This document shows positions 52,544 through 59,870 of a DNA stretch of 64,000 nucleotides, piece by piece; position 1 is the first letter of the stretch; each line of letters opens with the position of its first letter. Source of the DNA: Actinospica acidithermotolerans (lineage in GTDB: Bacteria; Actinomycetota; Actinomycetes; Streptomycetales; Catenulisporaceae); contig NZ_JAGSOH010000011.1 of the NCBI RefSeq assembly GCF_018139625.1, positions 1-64,000 of the forward strand. Reading direction: 5' to 3'. Under the pieces are notes generated by a model. It was not told the DNA's origin and did no database searches. It was given only the letters and a program-made list of their open reading frames with translations. The position numbers and the translations under genes were made by a program.

Positions 52544-53010
52544 CGGCTTCATTTCCACCCCTTTCGCGCATGGCCTTCCCGCCATTCGGCGAGTGTCCAC
52601 CGCGAGCCGGTTGGTTCCGGAACCTAACCCGTGTCCCGCCGGCGGGACACGGGACCGAGTAAGTGTGCTGTTTATGATCTTTCCCGGCTCGGACCCTCAG
52701 GCAAGGGCGTTTTCGCCACACGCACCCCACTAGACAACCTTGACGACGGTGGGGATTATAGAATGATGACCAGGGGGGGAGTCTTGCTGGCCATCCCACG
52801 GGCGCACGACGGGGTTCTCAGGCAACTCAGGACTCATCATCCTCAGACGGGGAGGTACATCCACGGCTGGAATACACACACCATGAGCTCTGTCGGGGCT
52901 TGCCCACAACGTGTCACGCCCCCGATTCGGCGCGTTTCCTTGAATTCCTATGCCATCCGTACACATGTCGACGATCATTTCGAATTGATGGGAAGTCAGG
53001 AGAACAGCTT
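52544..53010. other. Leader region of the LmbU-type regulator gene
   Basis: About 465 bp without a supported gene. It contains the large palindrome at 52628-52653 and a less GC-rich stretch (about 52735-52765) that may hold a promoter. A short frame beginning with ATGATG at 52764 was not considered convincing. Confidence 0.5.
52628..52653. promoter_or_regulatory. 26-bp perfect palindrome with CGCCGGCG core
   Basis: A perfect, loop-free 26-bp palindrome centred between 52640 and 52641, with inner part TGTCCCGCCGGCGGGACA. The 14-bp core TCCCGCCGGCGGGA (52634-52647) recurs at 56539-56552. As I recall, LmbU recognises a CGCCGGCG palindrome in the lincomycin cluster, and an LmbU-type gene starts 360 bp downstream. 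It might instead serve as a terminator stem for the exporter genes, which end 84 bp upstream. Confidence 0.65.
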
Positions 53011-53853
53011 GTGGCCACCCGCATGGCAGTTCAGGCCGCGGACCGCGGAATCCTCTCCCCCGAAATCCTTCGCACGCGGCCGCGGGGCGTGCGGGCCACG
53101 CATGGGGCGCCGCGGGGCCCGGAGCACTGTGCGGCGGGCAAGGAGGCTCGGCACCCGCCGGGGACCGTCGATGCCCTGCCGGGCGATTCGGTCCGGTGCC
53201 CGACCGCCTCGCTGACCAGCCTCCGGCTACCGCACAAGCTCACGCTGGAGCGATGGATCGGCATCGGGCGAGACCTGTCGACGACGACCAGTTCCGCAGC
53301 CTGGTGGTTGGGCGACTGGCTGATCTACGGGGAAGCGGCCTTCACCGGCCGGTACCGGAACGCGATCGAGCAGACCTCGCTCGACTACAAGACGCTGCGC
53401 AACTACGCCTGGGTCGCGCGCAGGTTCCCGCCGGACCGCCGGCACGAGACGCTCAGCTTCGGCCACCACGCCGAGGTCGCCGCGCTGGCGGCACCCGAGC
53501 AGGACTTCTGGCTGCGCAAGGCGGCGACGCTGTCCTGGTCGCGCAATAAACTCCGGCGCATCGTCCGGGAGAGCCTGCGCGAGCGAGAGGAGTCACCGAT
53601 TGCCCGGCACCGCGACGGGGCGCCGCACGCGATCGCGCCCGGCCGCCTGCCGCCGCTCCCCCACGAGGCGGACGACCCCCCGCCGGCCGAACGGCTGAGC
53701 GTGCGGTTGACGCACCAGCAACTCGCCGCCATCCGCCAGGCCGCCGACTGCGCCCAGGTGCCGGTCGACACCTGGGCCGCCAGGATCCTGCTGAAGGAGG
53801 CCGCGCGCAGCGCCGTCGGGAAAGGCGGTGACCGGGAGCGGCCCGACGCATAG
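53011..53853 (+). CDS. LmbU-family transcriptional regulator
   Basis: A 280-residue regulator. The central part (residues about 70-190) has the LmbU pattern: LRLPHKLTLERWIGIGRDL, AAWWLGDWLIYGEAAF, YKTLRNYAWVARRF, LSFGHHAEVAALAAPEQDFW and WSRNKLRRIVRESL. LmbU-type proteins are cluster-situated activators of antibiotic pathways (lincomycin, hormaomycin, others). The C-terminus (RLSVRLTHQQLAAIRQAADC) looks like a short ribbon-helix-type segment. I chose the GTG at 53011, 8 bp after AGGAG; the frame is open upstream to 52900. It is probably the master activator of the surrounding cluster. Confidence 0.88.
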   Translation: MATRMAVQAADRGILSPEILRTRPRGVRATHGAPRGPEHCAAGKEARHPPGTVDALPGDSVRCPTASLTSLRLPHKLTLERWIGIGRDLSTTTSSAAWWLGDWLIYGEAAFTGRYRNAIEQTSLDYKTLRNYAWVARRFPPDRRHETLSFGHHAEVAALAAPEQDFWLRKAATLSWSRNKLRRIVRESLREREESPIARHRDGAPHAIAPGRLPPLPHEADDPPPAERLSVRLTHQQLAAIRQAADCAQVPVDTWAARILLKEAARSAVGKGGDRERPDA

Positions 53854-53869
53854 GGCTGATGTACGCCGC

Positions 53870-53900
53870 GGGGCGTTTCGGCGGCAGCCGGGAACGCCCC
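53870..53900. terminator. Hairpin between convergent regulator and UGP genes
   Basis: GGGGCGTT (53870-53877) pairs with AACGCCCC (53893-53900) across a 15-nt GC-rich loop, in the 47-bp gap between two convergent genes. It is likely a bidirectional terminator. Confidence 0.6.
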
Positions 53901-54947
53901 TCAGTGCGTTCCGTGCAGATCCTCCAGGGCGGTGCGCAGGACCGCCTCGTGCCTGACCATCTCAGCGCGCGTCTTCAGCGGCAGGAAGCGCCGCTCCGAA
54001 ACGCCCAGGAAGGCGGCCGGGAGCAGGGTCGCCAGGTGGTGCAGCGGACACTCGATCTGCACCGCCACCCGCCCCTCGACGTCCTTCTCGTAATAGCGCC
54101 ACGGCAAGGGCAGATCGTCGTCGGTGACGTCGGTGTCGAGGATGAACGTGTTCGTGTTGAGCGGCAACGGCGGGAGCAGTTCCGCGCGCCCGCCGAGTTC
54201 CGCGGCGTCCAGCAGCAGCGGACGGCCGTCGAGCCGCACCACCCGCGCGCCGGAGCTCGCCGGGTTGGGCGGACGGACCACTTCCACGCTCACCCTGCGC
54301 CCCCGGAGCAGGTGGCTGCCGACGACCAGCGGATCCGGCCGGGCCAGCAGGTTGTCGAGATTCGAGATCAGCAGGTGGCGTACGCCGGACCCGCGCAGCC
54401 GGTCCAGCACACCGGACCGGACCAGCGCCCCCGGCAGTTCGCCGTGCCCGGTGGGATACGGCGAGACCTCCCCGTCGCCGGTCCGGAACACCTCGCCGTC
54501 CGGGGTCAGCCGGAGTGCGAAACCCTGCTGGAACAGAAAGGGTTCGGGCAGTCCGAGTTCGGCCACGTGCGCACGGATCGGTTCGTGCGTCGCCCACCCG
54601 GTCATCACGGCGACCGGCACCGCGCCGCCGTACCGGTCGGCGGCGGCTTGCGCTTGTCGAAGCTTGATCTCAAGGAACGTCTGACCGTCGAGCACCGGGA
54701 CCGTGGCCTTGACCGCGCCGCCGAAGCGTGTCGCCATCCCCCCGCCGAGCACGACCACCGCGACCTCGCCGCGGCTCAGGGCCGCGGTGCCGGCCGCTTC
54801 GGCGGCCGCGTGCTCCGCCGAGCCCGGCGGCGGCAGGTCGACGACGTCCTCCGGCTCCGGGGGCGCCAACGCGCCGAGCACCACGTTGGCCGCCGCCGAA
54901 AGCCGTCCGCGGGCAACCGCTTCACTGAAGTCCTCTGCCACGTTCAC
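53901..54947 (-). CDS. UTP-glucose-1-phosphate uridylyltransferase-like protein
   Basis: A 348-residue nucleotidyltransferase of the eukaryotic-type UGPase/UDP-sugar pyrophosphorylase group. VVLGGGMATRFGGAVKATVP near residue 60 is the nucleotide-binding loop; LLISNLDNLLARPDP near 170 matches the UGPase NLDN motif; NTNTFILD lies near 260. It should make UDP-glucose or a related UDP-sugar, the usual donor for the GT8 enzyme encoded in the same run. The start is a GTG at 54947 overlapping the ThDP enzyme stop (GTGA), so they are translationally coupled. This is not the bacterial GalU family. Confidence 0.8.
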   Translation of the reverse strand: MNVAEDFSEAVARGRLSAAANVVLGALAPPEPEDVVDLPPPGSAEHAAAEAAGTAALSRGEVAVVVLGGGMATRFGGAVKATVPVLDGQTFLEIKLRQAQAAADRYGGAVPVAVMTGWATHEPIRAHVAELGLPEPFLFQQGFALRLTPDGEVFRTGDGEVSPYPTGHGELPGALVRSGVLDRLRGSGVRHLLISNLDNLLARPDPLVVGSHLLRGRRVSVEVVRPPNPASSGARVVRLDGRPLLLDAAELGGRAELLPPLPLNTNTFILDTDVTDDDLPLPWRYYEKDVEGRVAVQIECPLHHLATLLPAAFLGVSERRFLPLKTRAEMVRHEAVLRTALEDLHGTH

Positions 54948-56470
54948 GGTCGCACCGTGCTCTGCACCATGGCCACCGCCGGCAGCGGGCCGTCGAGCAG
55001 GGTCCGGAGACGGTCCGCGCCCTGCTCGCCCTGCTCGTCGACGTGCCAGGCGTCGCACACCGCGATGCCGCAGGCCCGGATCAGCCCGGCCAGGTCGACC
55101 GCGGGCAGTGGCTGCCCGCCGGTCTTGGCCTGCACCCCGTTCACGAGCACCACGCTCAGCAGCGGCAGACCGTGCTCGGCGGCGGACACGAGCCCGCCGA
55201 GCCCGCTGTGCACGACCGCGTAGTCGCCGATCACCGCGATGGACCGGCGGCCCGCGCGAGCCGCCCCGCCCGCCACCGCGATGGCCGAGCCGAGACTCAG
55301 CGCGACGTCCACCGCGTCGTACGGCGGGTAGCACAGCCTGATCGAGGAACCCACATCGGCCGCCACGAACGCGCCGCCGCGATGCAGTTCCGCGATGGCG
55401 TGGAAGACCTGCTCGTACGGGCCGAGTGGCGGGACCACGGCGGACTTGCGCTCGATATCCGTCCACGAGCAGGTCTGATCGGTCTCGATCACCTTCAACA
55501 GGTCGGCCCTGGTGACCGTCCCCCACAACGGCAGATGGCCGGTGAGCCGACCGCGCAGCCGGCCCGGATCGGCCATCCGGCCGGCCAGCCACTGCTCGGC
55601 CACCGGGTCCGGCTCCTCGACCACGATCGTGCGGTCGTGCGCCTCCGCCCACGCCACCACGGAGGCGGGCAGCGGAACCGTCGCTTCGACCGCGAGCACG
55701 CAGCAGTTCATCTCGACGGCGGTGATCGCGGTTCCGCCGACGGCGATCACCGCCGTCCGGCAGTCCCCGCCGCAACGGTCGAGGATCAGACCGGCCCGGT
55801 CGACGAAGGAGCGGATCAGCGGCGCGGTGACCAAAAAGCGGCGTTGATGGCGGCCGAATTTCGTCAGCTTGTGCGCCACGTCCGGGTCGAGGCGAGGAGC
55901 CGGCGAACGGGTCGGCACCCTGATCGGCGAGGCGGGAGCAGCTTCGGGCCGAGCGCTGCAGTCCCGGTGCAGCGTCGGGGTGATCCGGATCAGCACCGGC
56001 ACCCCAGCCTGCTCGGAGAGTTCGACGGCGCTCTCAACCAGGTGATCCGCATCGCCGAGCAACGTCGGTTCCAGCACCGGCACCCCGGCTATCTCGGCCA
56101 ACCGCCGCGAGTCCTGCACCGACGTCGAGCCGTTGGCGTCCGGGTCGTCGCCCACCACGAGCAGCACGGCGGCACCGGTCGAGTGCACCGTGGCGTTCAG
56201 CAGCGAGTCCAGCGCGATGTTCAGGCCGTTGTGCTTGAACACCACGGCGGAGCGCACGCCCGCGGCGGACAGGCCGACGGCCTCCTCGACGGCGGACTTC
56301 TCGTTGACCGCCCACTCGAAGCGCTCCGCGCCGTGCTCGGCCAGAATCTCGGCGACGTGCGTGCTCGGCGCACCCGCTACCGCCGAGGTGCGATCGATGT
56401 GCCGGAGCAGCGCCTGCGCCAGATGCCGGCAAGCCTGCGCGTCCGGGGTCTTCGCCCGATCGTCGGACAT
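54944..56470 (-). CDS. IorA-like ThDP enzyme lacking the ferredoxin domain
   Basis: A 508-residue thiamine diphosphate enzyme. The N-terminal half matches the alpha subunit of indolepyruvate ferredoxin oxidoreductase: FEWAVNEKSAVEEAVGLSAA, VVFKHNGLNIALDSLLNA and TSVQDSRRLAEIAGVPVLEP. The ThDP-binding half has AVIGDYAVVHSGLGGL and VVLVNGVQAKTGGQPLP. IorA normally ends in a two-cluster ferredoxin domain and pairs with IorB; here the protein stops after the ThDP domain and no IorB is nearby. A non-redox decarboxylase role, as in phosphonopyruvate decarboxylases, is more likely. The ATG at 56470 follows GAAGGTGAGGA. Confidence 0.8.
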   Translation of the reverse strand: MSDDRAKTPDAQACRHLAQALLRHIDRTSAVAGAPSTHVAEILAEHGAERFEWAVNEKSAVEEAVGLSAAGVRSAVVFKHNGLNIALDSLLNATVHSTGAAVLLVVGDDPDANGSTSVQDSRRLAEIAGVPVLEPTLLGDADHLVESAVELSEQAGVPVLIRITPTLHRDCSARPEAAPASPIRVPTRSPAPRLDPDVAHKLTKFGRHQRRFLVTAPLIRSFVDRAGLILDRCGGDCRTAVIAVGGTAITAVEMNCCVLAVEATVPLPASVVAWAEAHDRTIVVEEPDPVAEQWLAGRMADPGRLRGRLTGHLPLWGTVTRADLLKVIETDQTCSWTDIERKSAVVPPLGPYEQVFHAIAELHRGGAFVAADVGSSIRLCYPPYDAVDVALSLGSAIAVAGGAARAGRRSIAVIGDYAVVHSGLGGLVSAAEHGLPLLSVVLVNGVQAKTGGQPLPAVDLAGLIRACGIAVCDAWHVDEQGEQGADRLRTLLDGPLPAVAMVQSTVRP

Positions 56471-56538
56471 GATCCTCACCTTCTTGCCACCGGCGCGCCG
56501 GTGCACAGGATGAATGCGCGGTCGATGAAGCAGCGGTG

Positions 56539-56552
56539 TCCCGCCGGCGGGA
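56539..56552. promoter_or_regulatory. TCCCGCCGGCGGGA palindrome upstream of the IorA-like gene
   Basis: An exact second copy of the 14-bp core found at 52634-52647, here in a 17-bp identity (GTGTCCCGCCGGCGGGA, 56536-56552). It lies in the 105-bp gap between the GT2 and IorA-like genes, about 70 bp upstream of the latter. It is a probable binding site for the LmbU-type regulator and suggests an internal promoter for the IorA-like and UGP genes. Confidence 0.65.
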
Positions 56553-56575
56553 AAGTCGCGAAGTCGGGGCCCGGT

Positions 56576-57838
56576 TCACCCGCGCCGGCGGATCTCGGTG
56601 ACGAAGACGTGAGGCGTTCCCGGCAGGGTCCGGGCGTCCAAGAACGAGTTCTCCAGGATGCAGCCCAGATCGGCCGGCTGGGCGATCGGCGAAGCCGGCT
56701 CGGATTCGCGGGTGCCTGCCAGGTAGACGGTCGGTGCGAGCCGCAGACCCTCGACGATGAGCGCGGACAGGTCGCCCGGCGTGAGGATCCGCCAGTTGTC
56801 CCAGTGGACCACGTCGCCGAAACTGTCGTCGTCGAACAGGGTGCTGATGCCGATCAGCGGCCGGTTCGTCGCCGAGCGGGGCTGCGTGCAGTCCAGAGTG
56901 GCGGCGGGCGTGCTGGACAGTTGATCGCCCAGCCGCCCGGCCCAGAGCCGGTCGGCGTTGCCCGGCAGGATGTCCTGGAGGTCCTTCAACGCCGCGTCCG
57001 ACCCTCCCCCCGGCCGCAGCAGGTACCGCGCGTATTGCGGCTGAGACTGCACCGAAAGGCGGTTGCCGCTGCGGAGCCTCTCGATGTCGAAGTGCTGGTG
57101 CTTGTGTTCGAAATACGTGAGCCCTTCCGCCGCGCCAGCCCAGTTCTTGACGGAATTGAGGAAATGCGGGACGTGGCACACGGTAGCCTCCGGAACAAAG
57201 AGGAAACGTTGTCCGTCTCGCTGCCAGTGTGTGTAGACGCGGTAGCCGAACTCCGTGTCCTCGTATCCCCAGTTGCGGAAGTTCTCGTCGAACCCGCCGA
57301 CGTCCTCGTATACGCGGCGCGGGAGCGAGAAGTTATGCGAGATCGTGAACAGCCAGGGCGAAGCCTCCAGCAGTCCCGGCTGTTCGAGCCCGTAGTAATA
57401 TCGGAGGTCGTCCTGTTCGCGGCTGACGTCCCAGGGGGTGGCGTCGGCGTCGGCCACCCCGTGCAGGGTGGCCCAGTCCGGCTCGATCCGCCGGCCAAGT
57501 ACCAGCAGATCGTGCGACGTGTGCCGCTTCAGATGAACGCTCACCAGGTCCGGGTGGGCGATCGAGTCGGCGTCCAGAAACAGCAGGAGTTCGCCGGAGG
57601 CGGCGGCGACGGCAGTGTTGCGGGCCGCGGATCGGCCGCGGTTCTCCTCGTGCCGCACCACCCGCACCGCCAGATCGGGGTACTCCCCCGCCACGTCCCG
57701 CCCGACCGGCTCGGGGCTCGCGTCGTCGGCGATGACGACCTCGAAGGCATCGGAAGGCGCGGTCTGACCGGCGAGGGACTTCAGGGTCCGCGCCAGCGCT
57801 TCGGGCTGCGCGTAGGCCGGAATGATGATCGACAGCAT
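56576..57838 (-). CDS. Glycosyltransferase family 2 protein
   Basis: A 420-residue GT-A-fold glycosyltransferase: MLSIIIPAYAQPEALARTLK start, VIADDASPEPV near 35, metal-binding LLFLDADSIAHPDL near 90, and the C-terminal acceptor/base region GGFDENFRNWGYEDTEFGYR near 200. A C-terminal extension of about 160 residues (from ADRLWAGRLGDQL) is not part of the usual domain and includes HWDNWRILTPGDLSALIVEG. It is cytoplasmic, with no membrane helices. The ATG at 57838 follows GAGAGGA. It lies downstream of the GT8 gene. The donor sugar is unknown. Confidence 0.87.
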   Translation of the reverse strand: MLSIIIPAYAQPEALARTLKSLAGQTAPSDAFEVVIADDASPEPVGRDVAGEYPDLAVRVVRHEENRGRSAARNTAVAAASGELLLFLDADSIAHPDLVSVHLKRHTSHDLLVLGRRIEPDWATLHGVADADATPWDVSREQDDLRYYYGLEQPGLLEASPWLFTISHNFSLPRRVYEDVGGFDENFRNWGYEDTEFGYRVYTHWQRDGQRFLFVPEATVCHVPHFLNSVKNWAGAAEGLTYFEHKHQHFDIERLRSGNRLSVQSQPQYARYLLRPGGGSDAALKDLQDILPGNADRLWAGRLGDQLSSTPAATLDCTQPRSATNRPLIGISTLFDDDSFGDVVHWDNWRILTPGDLSALIVEGLRLAPTVYLAGTRESEPASPIAQPADLGCILENSFLDARTLPGTPHVFVTEIRRRG

Positions 57839-57898
57839 GAGCAGTCCTCTCCCCTTCGCCCGGCGTCCGCCGCGTTGCCTCGAGCGCCCGCGAACCGG

Positions 57899-58765
57899 TC
57901 AGGCGACCGGATCGAAGACGGCGGGCTGGAAGCGGCGATACAGGTCGCGCATCTCAGAAGCCGGATAGTCGTCGTTCCAGGGCTTCAGGCGACCGCCGAA
58001 GTGGATGATGGCGGCGTCCTTCTCGGCCTCGACCAGTTCGGCGAGTGGATTGACGTCCTCGGCCGGGTGGACGTAGTCGGGTCCGCGCGGGGACATCGCG
58101 AAGGTGTCCCAGCGGTACTCGAGCCGCTGCCAGTCGTCTGCGGCGGCGTAGTTGAGCGCGTCCTGGTCGGGGAAGCCGACCTTGTCGGGGTTGGCGATCA
58201 GGAACTCGGCCGCTCGCTCGAACAGGCGGGTACCGCGGATCCGGGGGAGGTCGAGCAGCATGACGGCGCTGCAGAAGTACTCGCGGCCCTCGGGGAGGCC
58301 GAACTCCCGCCAGAAGCGCAGTCCGGGACCGTGCCCGAGCAGCGGGCTGATCGGGTCGCGGACGGCGCCGACAGGGTGCCCGCCGAGGTCGCGCTCGAGC
58401 AGCGGCCGCAAGTCCGCGAGCACCAGCGTGTCGGCGTCCATGTACAGCACCCGCGGCTCGTCCTCGATCACGTCGGGGATGGTCATCCGCGCGAACACGG
58501 CCCTGCTGTACCAGGCCGTGACCGGCAGGTTCGAATCGGTTTCGGGGATCGCGCGGATCTCGACCGCCAGGCCGAGGGCCGCGCCGTCGCGCAGGATCGA
58601 CGCCGTACTCCCGGACGAGAGCCCCTGGTCCAGGACGATGAACCGCAGTTCCCCGACCGCCGGACCGTGTGCCGCCGCGATGGACCGCATCACGGTGCGC
58701 AGTGGCTCGACATAGCCGTCGTCGATCGCGCAGACAATCGGAGCCAAACCTGTTGCCACGTTCAT
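57899..58765 (-). CDS. Glycosyltransferase family 8 protein
   Basis: A 288-residue GT8 (glycogenin/LgtC-like) retaining transferase: IVCAIDDGYVEPLRTVMRSI start, DxD metal motif VLYMDADTLVLADL near 97, YFCSAVMLLDL near 160, FPDQDALNYAA near 195 and the C-terminal IIHFGGRLKPW. GT8 enzymes use UDP-glucose or UDP-galactose, which fits the UGPase-like gene in the same run. I chose the ATG at 58765; in-frame starts at 58783 and 58792 are also possible, and no strong ribosome binding site decides between them. Confidence 0.85.
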   Translation of the reverse strand: MNVATGLAPIVCAIDDGYVEPLRTVMRSIAAAHGPAVGELRFIVLDQGLSSGSTASILRDGAALGLAVEIRAIPETDSNLPVTAWYSRAVFARMTIPDVIEDEPRVLYMDADTLVLADLRPLLERDLGGHPVGAVRDPISPLLGHGPGLRFWREFGLPEGREYFCSAVMLLDLPRIRGTRLFERAAEFLIANPDKVGFPDQDALNYAAADDWQRLEYRWDTFAMSPRGPDYVHPAEDVNPLAELVEAEKDAAIIHFGGRLKPWNDDYPASEMRDLYRRFQPAVFDPVA

Positions 58766-59045
58766 ACGTACCCCAACAAGCATTTGAGTCACGGGAACGG
58801 CCCGTCGAATATGAGCGCGACAGATAGTCGGGAAAGTGTTTCTCGAAGAATCCGAGACGAACTTTCACGCCGGCCGGTAAATGGCTGTCCTTCCCTCCCC
58901 GTTCATCGTCGCACTGCGAGAATACTGAGCGGCCGCAATGACGTCCAGCAATGTGGCGTGGCAGTGGACTGTCGTCGGCACTTCTGATGTGATGAAGTGC
59001 GCGCGCTCTCTTCAATCAGGGCCCTCGGCAGACGTGCCGCCGGAG

Positions 59046-59759
59046 TCAGCCGGTCAGCGCGTCCGGGAGTTCGTCGAGGGAGTGGATGACCCGGATGCCG
59101 TCGCGCACGTCGTGCCCGTAGCTGGCGAATCCGCGGTCCAACCAGAACGCGTGCAGTCCCGCATCGCTGGCTCCCTCGGCGTCGAGGCTGTACTTGTCGC
59201 CGACATAGGCGACCTCGTCCGGTGCGAGGCCGAGTGACGCGCAGCCGGCGAGGAAGATGCTCGGTGCGGGCTTGCTCGCGCCGTGCTGGTCGGCGCAGAC
59301 GACTGCGTCGCCGACGTATTGAAGCAGGCCGATAGCCTGGAGCTTGTGCCGCTGATGGTCGACCGACGCGTTGGAGACGACGCCGAGCCGGTAGTCGGGT
59401 GCCAGCCTCCTGAGGACCGGCTCGGCATCGGGAAAGGCGGCCCAGGCCGCGTTGCGGTGGATTTCGTAGCCGGCGAACCACGCGGAGGCCTCCCGATCCG
59501 ACAGGCCGCGGTAGCCGAGGTGCGAAAGGAACTCCCGGGTGCGTTCACGCTGCTGCCCGGTGAGGGTCTGCTCGCCGTTGAGGTATCGGGCGAAGTGCAC
59601 CTCCATGATGGCGCGCCAGAGCCGGACCGCGGTGGCGGCGTCGGGGAACCGATCGACCAGTTGCTGCGCCCGCAGGTGGGTGAGCAGACCGGCCTGGTCC
59701 GATGCCGAGTAGTCGAACAGAGTGTCGTCTACGTCGAAGAGCACACCTTTGATCGGCAC
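59046..59759 (-). CDS. HAD-superfamily phosphatase
   Basis: A 237-residue HAD hydrolase with a helical cap: motif I VLFDVDDTLFDYS near residue 8 (nucleophile Asp), motif II VVSNAS near 125, motif III Lys in GASKPAPSIF near 163 and motif IV YVGDKYSLDAEGA near 185. It probably removes phosphate from a sugar or pathway intermediate. The GTG at 59759 follows GGGGAGG. It is the first gene of the minus-strand run that continues with GT8, GT2, IorA-like and UGPase-like genes, after a 280-bp gap. Confidence 0.88.
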   Translation of the reverse strand: MPIKGVLFDVDDTLFDYSASDQAGLLTHLRAQQLVDRFPDAATAVRLWRAIMEVHFARYLNGEQTLTGQQRERTREFLSHLGYRGLSDREASAWFAGYEIHRNAAWAAFPDAEPVLRRLAPDYRLGVVSNASVDHQRHKLQAIGLLQYVGDAVVCADQHGASKPAPSIFLAGCASLGLAPDEVAYVGDKYSLDAEGASDAGLHAFWLDRGFASYGHDVRDGIRVIHSLDELPDALTG

Positions 59760-59829
59760 GACGCCTCCCCTTCCGACGCCCGGAGCATGAGTCGGCTCCC
59801 CTTGATCGTGAGCATGCCGCTATGTCCGT

Positions 59830-59851
59830 GCGGCACGCCTCGTCGTGCCGC
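59830..59851 (-). terminator. Hairpin after the GH3 gene
   Basis: GCGGCACG (59830-59837) and CGTGCCGC (59844-59851) form a perfect 8-bp stem with a 6-nt loop, 20 bp past the GH3 stop. It separates the sugar-utilisation genes from the biosynthetic run. Confidence 0.6.
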
Positions 59852-59870
59852 CTCGGCGGCAGAGCACCGG

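Noticed and set aside
52735-52765. TTGACG followed by TATAGA as a promoter for the LmbU-type gene
   Set aside because: The boxes are only 11 bp apart, too close for a standard promoter. The region may still contain a promoter, but these boxes do not define it.
55043-58987. A very long open frame (over 1300 codons) on the plus strand opposite the UGP/IorA-like/GT genes
   Set aside because: It is an antisense shadow caused by GC-rich third positions. Its translation is low-complexity Arg/Gly/Val-rich with no domains, while the minus-strand genes have clear motifs, starts and overlaps.
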